Assembly: GCF_035046485.1 (NCBI RefSeq) | Contig: NC_085138.1 | Coordinates: 443,959,204 to 444,023,203 of the forward strand | DNA length: 64,000 bases | From: Aedes albopictus | Lineage: Eukaryota > Arthropoda > Insecta > Diptera > Culicidae | Direction: 5' to 3' | Part shown: one piece after another, positions 9,558-21,042 of the stretch | Layout: every line of letters begins with the position of its first letter | Position numbering within the stretch: the stretch's first letter is position 1 | Notes under the pieces: model-generated | The model's database searches: none | What the model was told of the DNA's origin: nothing | Seen by the model: the letters and a program-made list of their open reading frames with translations, nothing else | Position numbers and translations under genes: made by a program

Positions 9558-10108
9558 CTGTAAATAGAAGAGGAAAAGAGAGGTGTGAGATGATGGTGGG
9601 TGGGTCAGAGTCAGAGAGCAAGAGTGCTGGTTGAATCGTGGTAGGCTATGGATGAAACTGTAACGGTGACGACGACGATTACGCTGGCGAATGACGGTGA
9701 TGGTCGGCAATGACAAGGCGTAGAAAATCGACTATGTCGTAATTAAGGAACGGAAATTAAAATTGACAATTTTCAAAAACTTGTAATTAGGAGCAATTAT
9801 TGTTAATTATGGCGGACAAAAAAGTGGGGAAGATTTAACACTGCAACAATATTTTGATTGAAGAGCAATCCATATGTTGTTAGCGATAAGTAGTGAGGTG
9901 TGTTATACTTTCAATAATATTCATAAAACAAGTTGGGGTGGGGATTTTTAAAGAACAAATCGAATATTAATCCAATGAAACTTGCCAGTCCTCATGGGAA
10001 TTTTCGAAAGTTTTGTTATTTTCACCCATGAAGGATATAAAAAGCAAAAACTGCGATGTTTCTTACATTTTGAACGTCGAATTAAACTTGCAAATCAGTA
10101 AAATAGTT
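9558..10108. other. non-coding, upstream of the first recognised exon
   Basis: The first 160 bp are pyrimidine-rich on the minus strand and contain short GAC/GTC repeats (9660-9700), as expected upstream of a splice acceptor. The rest is AT-rich. I see no gene in it. Confidence 0.6.
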
Positions 10109-10970
10109 TTTGCAATTTCTCATCGTAATAGGCTGTTTTACCTCACGCAAGTCTGACAGGAAAAGGCCTACTTTCCCACACCAAATTAACAGTGCTGTAA
10201 TGGTTCATTACAGCACTGATTTGCGTTGCGTAATGAACCATTACAGCACTGTTTTCAGTTTTGGTCAACTTCTTGATGCTTTCTGGACGCAGTTTTGAAA
10301 AATTGTGACAACTGCACAATATAACCTATTATGATCAGATTTTCTTAAACATTGGCTGTGAACATCAGTGTGCAGTTTGATGAAAAAGTTTTGTTGAAAA
10401 CTATCCTCAAGGGTAATTTATGAAATTGCAAAAAACGTTGTACGCAACTCGGTGCAGAACTCGATTTTTTTAGCACTCGTCGTAATTATCCAACTCGGCA
10501 AGCCTCGTTGGATAAATGTACGACTCGTGCTGTAAAAATCGTCATTCTGCACCTTGTTGCGTAAACTACTATTTTGCAATTTCTCATCGTAATAGGCTAG
10601 TTTACCTCACGCAAATCTGCCAGGAAAAGGCCTACTTTCCCACACCAAACAAGCAGTGCTGTAATGGTTCATTACAGCACTGATTTGCGTTGCGTAATGA
10701 ACCATTACAGCTTGTTTTCAGTTTTGATCAACTTGGTGATGCTTTCTATATGATTTCTATATGTGCAATTTGTTGAAAAAAAATTGTTAAAAACTATTCA
10801 CAAGCGGTAATTTCAGAAACTGCAAAAAAACGTTGTACGCAACTCGGTGCAAAACTCGATTTTTACAACACTCGTCGAAATTATCCAACTCTGCAAGCCT
10901 CGTTGGACAAATGTGCAACTCGTACTGTAAAAATCTTCATTCTGCACCTTGTTGCGTAAACTACTATTTC
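10109..10970. repeat. tandem duplication of a about 400-460-bp hairpin-bearing unit
   Basis: Unit 1 (about 10109-10571) and unit 2 (about 10572-10970) share the same order of landmarks: TTTTGCAATTTCTCATCGTA, GGAAAAGGCCTACTTTCCCA, GTGCTGTAATGGTTCATTAC, GTTGTACGCAACTCGGTGCA and CACCTTGTTGCGTAAACTAC. Each unit has a hairpin of the form CAGTGCTGTAATG-GTT-CATTACAGCACTG near its start, followed by a second inverted pair. Unit 2 has lost some sequence. No protein is apparent. Confidence 0.75.
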
Positions 10971-10991
10971 GGTACAACTTTTGAAGTACAG

Positions 10992-11200
10992 TCAAGGACA
11001 AGGTATTTGGAGTACATAACTCAAAATTTCAAGAGCACCGATTTTAAGAACCGTTGAACGGATTTGGACGAAAATACATCACGCTAATTGTTCAGTGGTT
11101 GTCAACAGCGTGATGCATTTTAATCCAAATCCGTTCAACGGTTCTTAAAAACGGTGCTCTAGAAATTTTGAGTTATGTACTCCAAATACCTTGTCCTTCC
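10992..11200. repeat. inverted repeat with about 87-bp arms
   Basis: The left arm starts near AAGGACAAGGTATTTGGAGT at 10994 and the right arm ends near 11198 with the inverse. The arms match almost throughout and enclose about 30 bp. It is probably a MITE; the terminal bases and target duplication are not clear. Confidence 0.7.
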
Positions 11201-11569
11201 ATGCCTCGATAGGGAGAGCTCGAATTGAGGAACCAATTTTTAATGCACACTAGATTGAAAAAACCTTCGTTACTAAGAAAACCGGCGACAACAAACGGAT
11301 GTCACTTTGCATCCCAAGAATGTTTTGAACTTAGAAAATGAGGTCTAGTTATGTGAAAATGGGTTTATCGACATATAGAGAGAAAATCTGTAACAAGAAA
11401 GAACGAGATCGCATCAAGTTGGGGAGACATCGAAGTAAAGAGATATCGGCATGTTGAGAGGAAAAATGTATGCAGGTTGAAGGAACCGATCGAGATAGCG
11501 AGAGACATCAAGATGTAGAACATCGAGACATAGACAGTTTACCATTGAAAAGGGATCAAAATGACCCTT

Positions 11570-12480
11570 GCCTTGAAAGCGCTCTAAATCCCGAAATTCC
11601 TGGAGGAATACTTAAAGGAATCCATGGAGCAATTCCTTAAGAAATCCCAGGAGGAATACTTGAAGGAATCCCTGAAAGAATCCCCGAAGGAATCCCTGGA
11701 GCAATTCCTGAAGAAACCGCTGGAGGAATACTCGATGGAATCCCTGTAGGCATGCCTAGAGAAATCCCCGGAGGGATTCTCGGAGTAATCTATACAGGGA
11801 TTCCTGTTGGAATTCAAGGGGATTTTTTGGAGAATCCTTTTAGGAATTTTCGAAGAAACGTCTGGAGGAATTCCTTGAGGAATTTATGGAGAAATCTCTG
11901 AAAGCATTTCTGGCGGAAGTTTCAGAAGCATCCCTGGAGGAATCACTGTAGGAATCCCTAGAGGAAATCCTAGAGGAATTCATGGAGGAATTCCTGGAGG
12001 AGTCCCGGAGAAATTTTTGAAGAAATTCTTGGAGGAATCCCTTTAGCAATTTATGGATAAACCCCTGGAGTAACTCATGGAGGAATCCCTGTAGGAATTC
12101 TCGATGGAATTCCTACAGAAATCCCTGGAGAAGTTCCTGAAGGAATCTCTAAAAGACCCCAGGAGGAATCCCGGATGCAATCCTGGAAGGAATTTCCAAG
12201 AAAATCTAAAGAAAGATTTCTTAACGAATCCCTGGAAAAATTCTTCAAGGAATCACTGGATAGAATATTGAAAAAAAAAAATCTCTGTGTTATTGTCTGA
12301 TCGAATTATTGAAAGAAGTCTTAGATAAGCTCCTAAAGAACTCTTCGCAGAAAAGTGTTTTTGAATTATTTTTTTATAATTAAAGGTTTTCTGTATTATT
12401 TTTTTTAACTCTGGTAGAATTTCTGAAAGAAGTCCTGGTAGAAATTCCAGAAGAAATACTTCGAATAATTCCAGGTAGAA
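11570..12480. repeat. decayed GGAATCCCTGGAGGAAT-type array
   Basis: This array consists of many diverged units around GGAATTCCTGGAGGAA and AGGAATCCCTG, with the purine-rich strand on +. The Ser/Arg/Asn-rich minus-strand frames (for example 11840-12049) are translations of the repeat, not genes. It fades out after about 12260. Confidence 0.75.
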
Positions 12481-12499
12481 TTATTGGAGGCATCTTTGG

Positions 12500-12537
12500 G
12501 CTGAAAGTCTCTTTAATAAAGACAAATCAATCAATCA
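12500..12537 (+). mobile_element. 38-bp 5'-truncated retroposon tail with 12-bp target duplication
   Basis: The word AGGCATCTTTGG stands at 12488-12499 and again at 12538-12549. Between them lie only 38 bp that contain TCTCTTTAATAAAGAC and end in TCAATCAATCA. This is the structure expected of an extremely 5'-truncated LINE copy made by target-primed reverse transcription: 3' end, tetranucleotide tail and target duplication. Confidence 0.75.
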
Positions 12538-12984
12538 AGGCATCTTTGGAGGAGTTCTTGAAGAGATTCACGAACCCATCTCTGAAGCTCTGGAGAACTA
12601 CCTGTGCGAAGCCTTGAATTAGGTCCAGGAACAATCACTAGAGGAAGCTTCGTACGACATCAATAGATGATAAATTGGCAAAGGAGAAATTTCTGGAGGA
12701 ATTTCTGAAGTTGACACTGGATTAATCTTTGAACAAATCCCCGTTTTTGTGGAGGAGCAGCCATAGACATGTATCGTCTGTCTAACCCGACTAGCAGAGC
12801 ATAACAAAATTATATCAAAATATGTTATTATTTTATACTGATATTATCGAACATATTTAGGCAGTTATAATTTAGATGCACGACGTTTTTAAAACAAAAA
12901 ATTCAGACTAATATCATACGAGATCCAATAAAAGTCTAACAGAACTTGTTACAAATATATCAAAAGTATATCAAGCCCTGTTCT

Positions 12985-13033
12985 GAGTGTTATATTATAT
13001 ATATTATATTATATTATTATGTTATATTACATA
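12985..13033. repeat. TATAT/TATTA simple repeat (left part)
   Basis: The run of TATAT and TATTA words at 12985-13033 continues at 13993-14022, on the far side of the 13034-13992 element. The element therefore inserted into one AT simple repeat. Confidence 0.75.
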
Positions 13034-13992
13034 CAGGGTGTTAGGTTCCTGAGTGCAAACTTTTTAAAGGGTGATAGAGGACCATAAATAGTGAAAAAAA
13101 TTGTTCTACGCATATGGTCAAATCTCAACCGTTACGTAGTTATTGAACTTCCCATGTTTTTGACTCTTATTGCCTTAACTGGCAATAACTTAAAAATGGT
13201 TAAACTTATCGAAGTTTGTTTACCCTTATTAGAAAGATTATTGAATTTTCTATCAAATGGCATCTTTGAATCGATTGGTTTAGTTAAATAGCTAAGTTTT
13301 CTAGCGCAAAATAGCTAAAAATAGTGTATTTTTATTGGTTTTTGTCATTTATTTTTGAAACATGCGTAATAAATTAAAATTCTTTCTTTGGCAAAGTTGT
13401 GGCCCCTATTACAATCTACAATTCGTTCTTTGACACCAAACTTCTAGCTCTTATTGTTTTCTTGCAATTTTGATTTTAATGTGCGGCACAATGCGCAAAA
13501 AAGTGCTTTACATGACAGTTGCTAATTTATGATCTGAAATGCGATGTTAAAATCGAAATTGCAACAAAACGATAAGAGATAGAAGTTTGATGTCAAAGAA
13601 CGAATTGAAGAGTGTAACAGGGGCCACAACTTTGCCAAAAAAAGAATTTTAAATTATTACGCATTTTTCAAAGATAATTGACAAAAACAAATTAAAACAC
13701 ACAAGTTTTAGGCTATTTGCTCTAGAAAACTTAGTTATTGAACTAAACCAATCGGTTCAAAGATGCCATTTGATAGAAAATTCAATAATCTTTCGAATTA
13801 GGGTAAAAAAACTTCGTAAAGTTTAACCATTTTCAAGTTATTGCCAGTTAAGGCAATAAGAGTAAAAAACATGGGGAGTTCAATAACTACGTAACGGTTG
13901 AGATTTGACCATATGCGTAGAACAATTTTTTTCACCATCTATGGTCCTCTATCACCCTTTAAAAAGTTTGCACTCAGGAACCTAACACCCTG
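13034..13992. mobile_element. 959-bp foldback element with about 450-bp inverted arms, TA-flanked
   Basis: The ends are CAGGGTGTTAGGTTCC and its inverse, between TA at 13032-13033 and 13993-13994. The left arm (to about 13475) and right arm (from about 13545) are inverted copies with few differences and a loop of roughly 60-70 bp. The plus-strand frame at 13091-13291 is only one face of the arm and has no recognisable domain. TA target and inverted ends point to a Tc1/mariner-mobilised non-autonomous element. Confidence 0.88.
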
Positions 13993-14099
13993 TATATTAT
14001 ATTATATTATATTATATATATCAAAACTCTAATTAGTTCGTTAGAATTTTTGCTTCGGTACTACTTATTCCTTACAAAACACAGTAAATAAGCACCTAC

Positions 14100-15150
14100 C
14101 AGATTCAAAACTCAAATTGTGAACCCTTTATCGAAAGTATATTCTCAGTCAATGCATTTTAATTATCCTGTTCTCGCTAAAAGTCCACCAGAAGGATGCG
14201 GTCGAGAAGATGAATTAAAAAAAAAATCCTATGCAATCTGCAATTGCAACGACATCAGCGAACAATGACGTGAATCAAAAACCATCATCGTCAACCGATC
14301 GGAACCGTCCTCCTATTGCGCTCGTTGATTTACAAAACAATTCGCCATTCAAATAAAGATGGAAACTGTCGATTCAGTGTTAATTATTTGATTTAATTAT
14401 TGGAATTTTTTGCCATGCTGCAGGGCCAGGCTACCAGCATCATCATCGTCCATCGTCCCTCTGGCAGCGGGACCACCGACGAAGCATCCAAACATTATTC
14501 ATTATTATCGTTACTTAGCCATTGTTGGTTTTTTCCCAATGAAATCCATTCATTCACGGAAAATTTCATCTAGGTAGGCGAACGATTCTCCGACGGTGAT
14601 GCATCCAGCAACAGCAATCCGGTCCTTTCGATGATGGCACGCGAGCCATAGACGGGGTTGCTACGATTTCCAGTTTTGCCTTCGTCGTCGTCGTCGCCTG
14701 CTTCTGTGTGTTTGTCACTCTTCACAGGTGACGGGAAAAAATCACTCCAAAATGCAGAGAGACCGACCTGTATGCAGCTTTACATCCCAATCGTTCCCAA
14801 TTGCAACACAGAGGGAAGACGGCAAAAAATTGTATCAAGTGCGCTACCCCATCATGAGCCCCACCGAACTTGACAATGCAGTCAGAAATTATTTGCTTTT
14901 TGCATCATCACATGCATCGATCCCCACGACTTCCTCCGTTCCGAGGTAGAAAGCCCGGGAGTCCTCTTTGTTTCTCCATAGTCGTTGCCGTCGTCGTTCC
15001 ATCGTGTGTCGTTCGTTGTGACACAGTAGGCCTTGGCTTTGTGATGGACGGACGAGTCACGAGGATGGGATGAAATTTCAATTCTAATTTGGAGTAATTT
15101 GGTGAAAATGTTTGAACAATTAGTTGCTTTGTTCATGTGCTAATCAAGCT
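14100..15150. other. non-repetitive, GC-richer island without a clear gene
   Basis: No inverted ends or array words are seen. The region has short CATCATCATCG and CGTCGTCGTCG runs and mixed composition. The small frames at 14658-14949 lack domains and overlap one another. This kind of island between transposons may hold enhancers or untranslated exons; that is inference. Confidence 0.4.
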
Positions 15151-16600
15151 TCGTGCGAATTGTTTTTTTTTTTGTTTGTTGAAGTTTATCGGAAATGGAG
15201 TTTATCTGATTTTTAAAATACAACGAGCATGACGCAGTGAAATGAAATTATGCTGCATGAATAGATATTGAATTGTCGTAATGAAACGATGCATTTGACT
15301 GAAGAGATTTTATTTGAAAAAAAAAACGTTGGCTTGATAACATTTGTAAGAAGTATATCGATAATGCAATAAGGAGATTAACTAAACAGATTAATTAACT
15401 GCGTAAGCCATGATTATTTGATTATTGAAAAGTTTCATGAAATTACGAATGAAATAATCAAAGACTGCCATGGTGATCACGATATTTGCACAGGATAATA
15501 TTTACACAGCGGTTTAAACTGTTTTTTGAATCTCCAGGATGGCCTCTTATATTTACCTCTCTATATCAATCAGCGGCTGTATGGTTCGGAGTGCAACTTG
15601 TTTCTATACCTACCGAAGGTGGCGAGGTAACATATTTAGGAGTATGTGCACAGCCCAAGTAACAATTTCATTGCTGATTGGTTTTCTTTGATATTTATTA
15701 GGGTTTTATTACAGCAATAATTAAAACTCACAGTTTTATGACTGCTTTTATGAAAACCATTGAAAAATTATTTTATAGAATGCTTGAAGATATCCATAAA
15801 GACAGATTTAAAGAGTAAACAAAACTTTCCGGTATGTAAACCTTCTGGCAATCATTATTACCACAATAAAACTGTTAAAACTCTCAACAGATGGCGATCC
15901 GTTCGATTAGTAACGACATCTGTTGATGGAAAAGCAGAACTACGACACTGCTAGGTTTATTGCGGTCATCATAATAGTAAACTTGCTTTCGTTTTATTTT
16001 CGCTGATTATGGTTGTCGCCATATTGAAGAATCAGCTAACGTGAATGGAAAATAGTTCATTTTGCTCAAATTAGCAATGAATTGATAGTTTGCCACCATT
16101 TCCATAACATGATCACATAAATAAACTCTCTCTGCTGAGTTTTCTTGTGATTTGACATAGTTTTACTAAATTCACAAATTGATTTATTCATGCCAAGATG
16201 ATAGTATTCACTTTTTTCGAAGCGCATTAATTTTATGATACTGCAACCCCAATATTCACGGTAAATTCGAATGCGCATAAGCCTACCAGCACAATAACTA
16301 CTAAAATATTGCTTTGAAATAATCGTTTTCTACTTATGAATGATGTATCCTCCTGAACTTTACGTGCCATCGAAGAAACTTCTCTGCATCTTGAGCTGCC
16401 ATAGTTTTTGTTGAAAAAACAACAACAACAATCGAGAATTTTTCAACTAGGTTTTAAAACGGGTTTATTGCTACTCTTAATGCGGTTTGCAAAACCTCTC
16501 CGAGAGTGGTCCACTTAGCCGGAAGATGCTCTTAAAGAGGTTATCAAGAGGTTTTGATGTTTGATTCAGTTTTATTGCAAGTTTTATATAATTCCATGAA
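15150..16600. other. AT-rich non-coding stretch
   Basis: I see no gene. A CCCAAGTAACA word at about 15656 resembles the terminal word of the elements at 22249 and 50176, but no partner end is found. The rest has no recognised structure. Confidence 0.4.
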
Positions 16601-18800
16601 GATCTCTTTTAGAGCCGAACAAAACTTAAGATGGTACTTGGGAGGATGAAAGACTTCCGGCCCCTGACCTCCAAGAAATTGAGGAGGAGGTTGGCCGGTT
16701 GAAAAACAACAAAGCCGCTGGGGCAGATCAACTACCAAGCGAGCTTCTAAAATACGGTGGAGAAGCACTGGTGAGAGCACTACACTGGGTCATTACCAAG
16801 ATTTGGGAGGAGGAAGTATTACCGGAGAAATGGATGGAAGGTATCGTGTGTCCCATCTACAAAAGGGCGACAAGTTGGATTGCGGGAACTATCGCGCGAT
16901 CACACTACTGAGCGCTGCCTACAAGGTACTCTGCTAAATGTTATGCCGCCGTCTATCACCGATTGCAAGAGAGTTCGTGGGGAAATATCAGGCTGGATTC
17001 ATGGGCGAATGCGCTACAACGGATCAGATGTTCGCCATCCGCCAGGTGTTGCAGAAATGCCGCGAATACAACGTGCCCACACATCACCTGTTCATTGATT
17101 TCAAATCGGCGTATGATACAATCGTTCGAGAACAGCTATGGCAGATTCCCGGATAAACTGATACGATTGATCAAGGCGACGATGGATCGAGTGTTGTGCG
17201 TAGTTCGAGTATCAGGGACACTCTCGAGTCCCTTCGAGTCTCGCATAGGGTTGCGGCAAGGTGATGGTCTTTCGTGATTGCTGCTCAACATTTCGTTAGA
17301 GGGTGTAATAAGGAGAGCGGGGATTAACAAGAGTGGAACGGTTTTCACGAAGTCCGTTCAGCTGCTTGGTTTCGCTGATGATAATGATATTATTGCTCGT
17401 AAATTTGAGACGATGGCGGAAACGTACATCCGACTAAAGAGTGAAGCCAGACGAATCGGATTAGTCATTAATGTGTCGAAGACAAAGCACATGATGGCTA
17501 AGGGCTCCAGGGAAGAATCAGCGCACCCGCCACCCCGAATTTTTATCGACGTTGATGAAATCGAGGCGGTTGAAGAATTCGTGTACACTCAAACCTCCAT
17601 TTAGGTAGGATCCATTTAGGTAAAATCTATTTAGGTCCCTCCATTTAGGTAACGTTACCTAAATGGAATTTGATTGTGTTCAAATCAGTTGGAGTACTTA
17701 AGATTAGGTATAAGACTGGTTTATGGAAAAGAAGTAGTGAGTGGTGGAAGGGGGTCGGTATAGGGGGGGGTGGGGGGGGGGTTGCAATGTTGGGTCCAAC
17801 ATACGATAAAAATTGACCCGACTTTGACCCGACATTCAATAATTTTTTCAGTCTGGCGGAATTTTGCAGGGTTTTTTGCAAGGTTTTTCGTGTTTCGTGC
17901 CCAGATAGTCATTTGAATGACAATTCTGATCTAAGACCCTCCAAAACCGCCGAAAACGCCCCTGAAGCCCCTCCCCTCCTGAAATCCACCCCCTCCTGAA
18001 ATTCATTGAAAGCCATCTGAAACTCCGCATGATCTCCTTTAAATCTCCTGGTAACTTTCCCTTACTGAACTTCTTTGCAACCTTGTAATCCATTTAGGTA
18101 ATAAACTGAATCTATTTAGGTAATGAATCCATTTATGTAAAAATTCTATTTAGGCAGTCCCGACCCATTACCTAAATGGAGGTTTTAGTGTACTTGGGCT
18201 CACTGGTGACCGGCGACAACGACACCAGCAGAGAAATTCAGACACGCATTTTGGCAGGAAATCGAGCTAACTAAGGATTCCGCAGAACTCTACGATCGAA
18301 CAAAGCTCGCCGTCACACGAAGCTAACTATCTACAAAACGCTGATTAGACCGATGGTCCTCTATGGGCACAAAGAATGGACCCTACGTGCAGAGGACCAA
18401 CGCGCCCTTGGAGTTTTCGAACGGTAGGTGTTGCGTACCATCTACGGTGGAGTGCAGATGGAAGACGGTACTTGGAGAAGGCGAATGAACCACGAGCTGC
18501 ATCAGCTGCTGAGAGAACCAACCGTCGTCCATACCGCGAAAATCGGGAGGCTACGGTAGGCGAGTCACGTCATCAGAATGTCGGATAGCAACCCGACTCA
18601 AATGGTTCTCGAGAGTCATCCAGTACTAGAAGACATGGTGTGCAGCGAGCTAGGTGGGTCAAGTGGAAGACGATTTGCGGACCCTTCGCAAAGTGCGGAA
18701 CTGCAGACGCACAGCCGTGAACCGAGTAGAATGGAGACGACCTTTATATATAGCAGAGGATACTCTGGCCGTAGTCAGACCGGGAAGGTAAGTATCATCT
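16600..18800 (+). pseudogene. dead non-LTR retrotransposon, reverse-transcriptase part
   Basis: Pieces of one reverse transcriptase run in order but in shifting frames. A KNNKAAGADQLPSELLKYGG segment starts at 16699; frame shifts near 16864; a stop lies at about 16935. Then comes YQAGFMGECATTDQMF, followed by FIDFKSAYDT (palm motif A, one Asp) near 17093, GLRQGDGLS near 17250, and FADD at 17371-17382 (catalytic Asp pair, usual Tyr replaced by Phe). After the inserted element at 17586-18190 the frame resumes with LGSLVTGDNDTSREIQ and continues, broken, to about 18790. Several frameshifts and stops make it non-functional. The 5' part with endonuclease is missing, and no gag-like ORF1 is found next to it. 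The wording resembles RTE-like or related insect LINEs; the clade is not certain. Confidence 0.88.
17586..18190. mobile_element. 605-bp TIR element nested in the dead reverse transcriptase
   Basis: The ends CACTCAAACCTCCATTTAGG and, inverted, CACTAAAACCTCCATTTAGG differ at one base, and TA flanks both sides (17584-17585, 18191-18192). Removing the element restores the reverse-transcriptase reading ..VY-LGSLVTG.. across the site, proof of insertion. Both subterminal regions carry several copies of TCCATTTAGGTA in both orientations, probably transposase-binding repeats. The centre contains G-rich runs at 17765-17781. It has no coding potential. Confidence 0.9.
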
Positions 18801-20030
18801 AAAATTATTGTGAAATCCATGCAAGTAAACGCAAAGAAGATGCAGTACCTCCAGCTTAATGATATTCCTCCAACTCTTGCAATCCTTCCATCCATGCCAA
18901 TGCCAAAGTATGGATGGAAACCAGATGAGATGGGGGTCACAAATCTCCATACGTGTACGGCTGGAACCGAGCATCTCTGCAAGTGTGTTCGCCATGTGTT
19001 CGCCTGTATTGGACCCCCCTCATCCTCATCATCCAAAGGATACGCTTCTTTAGGATACCACGCCAATCTCTCCTGCTGGCTATCGACAACCGTGCCGTTT
19101 CGTTGCCCGGCCAGCGAATGAACGTTCATTAATTTGGTGAAATAATTAAAATAGATTGAACATCGTACACGGAAGATCAAAAAATCAAGTAGCGACATTG
19201 CTTCCCCCCACCCCATGGTCTATCTCGGTCGTCTGCTGGTGTCTGGCGCTGGTATGATGGTCACTGGCCATCGGAACGGAGGCCGGAACCGCTCTACATG
19301 CAAACGAGGTGTACCGTTCCGATTTTCCCCGTCCGATGCAGCAACGGTGGCGAAACGGTCGATGTGTGGCGTGTCAATAACTTTATTAAATCCAAAGAGA
19401 CTCCTCCGCGTGGCGGCGGCGGCGGCGTGGTCCCCGCGGAGTGAGAGGATGCTGGGAGGTGTGCAATGCAGTTAATATGAGCCTCCAGCGATGAACGCAT
19501 CACAAACCATGCGATGAAGGGGGTTGGCTGCACTGGGGAAGGTCGATGAAAAAATTCTAGATGCTCGCTCACTAGATGGTGTAAATGTGATTTTTTTCCC
19601 GCCACTCTATGCTAACTAGATGGGACTGATGGCTGCTGAGTCGAAGCCGGCCGACCGAGGACTAACTGACTGACTGACTGCTCGCTGACGTTACGACACA
19701 CGGGAATCTCCACGCCCCCGTTCACCCGTTCGACGACGGCGGGACGACGACAGGGGGGATGGGAACGGATTGCAAAAGGACAAGTCGGTGAGTTGGCCGG
19801 GAAATCGGGAAATGAAAACAGAGCGTATCGAACGGTGGAGGATTTTTTTTTCGTGGATGGTGTATGTATTTGCGTTCCCCATTCGAACATTGCACGGGAG
19901 CAAATTTTCTTCGCTTGGAGCTAATTTGCTGCATGCAATTAGAATGATTGATGAAGTAGTTGTTCGAAGGGAGGAATTTCCAGTCCAATGGGAAGACATT
20001 TTGGATTTTTAATTAAGCTGGGCTTGTGCT
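18800..20030. other. non-repetitive, GC-richer island
   Basis: There are no terminal repeats or array words. Short CGG and GACT runs occur (near 19413 and 19665). Frames such as 18659-19216 on the minus strand have no recognisable domain and overlap the end of the dead retrotransposon, so I do not call them. It is possibly regulatory DNA. Confidence 0.4.
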
Positions 20031-21040
20031 AGGTAGTTGTTCGACTGATTGAATCTGAATTGAGTGACAATTCCTGTTCTTACTTACTTGTATTTGTAAT
20101 TATATAGGTATCGTGAGTGTTATTAGTTTCTTTGTGTTCAACACTGGCATAAGAAAATCTCAAATACTGAAACAGTTTATTTTTCATGATCTAGTGAACA
20201 ATCAAGATTACTATGTATTAAAATAGCTTCTGGAATGAAATCAGATAAATATTTGATTCTCTTCTGGATGTTCAACGCTGCAGAAACCAGTATGTACTTG
20301 GTTACATCGTCTGTGCAAACTTTCCCTGCAAGACTTCTGTGCATCTTTGTCTGCCTGCCTTAGACAAAGATGCTACAAGTGATACTCAGCTTCAGCATTT
20401 CTGGTAAATTGGAAACTAAAAAATAATTCAACTGGTTGTACACTGTTCCGTAGATGGGCTGCGTCGAGCCTGAAACCGGCCGACAATAAATTTTTTTTTT
20501 TTATTATTTTAACAATTTTAAGAACCATAAGTGTCATGTCTTATCTCGCGTCGCGTCTTGTTAATGACTTATATCTATATGATCGAAATTCTAAAAAGTT
20601 ATTGAAACAGAATGACTCGCATCAAAGCCTAATTTTTTAGCAACACAATTTGACAGTACTGGTTGTCGTCTCCGAGATGTCCACCCACTTGGAGTACTTA
20701 CACCTGTTTTCGTGAACGCAAACATGTCAATTCGCATTCTCAGGGCACTAGACAGGTCGTGGGTTTGAGTAGCAGTAGAGAAAGTAACGTGCTGGTATCG
20801 GATGACTTCACCAGCTCGAAGTTCCGTGAAGGGTTTTCTGGAACAATAAATGCCAATATTCGATTCACTGCTTTTGCGACGCCTCGCAAAAACGTTTTGT
20901 ATATGCGTCTATATCCTTTGACCAGATGAGCTAGGACATTACTGGCATCGAAGGCACGGTAAAGTCTGGGTATCGCGTAATACAAACCCCATTGAGGACT
21001 TTGAACTCTTTCAAGCAACTCCTATCCCTACCATCCCAAG
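20030..21040. other. non-coding stretch, nothing recognised
   Basis: This is AT-rich DNA. Opposing frames at 20663-20929 (+) and 20740-21018 (-) overlap each other, and neither shows a domain I know. A poly-T run lies at about 20492-20504. Confidence 0.35.
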
Positions 21041-21042
21041 CA

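Noticed and set aside
18659..19216. 185-codon minus-strand frame
   Set aside because: It overlaps the 3' end of the dead retrotransposon in antisense and has no recognisable domain.
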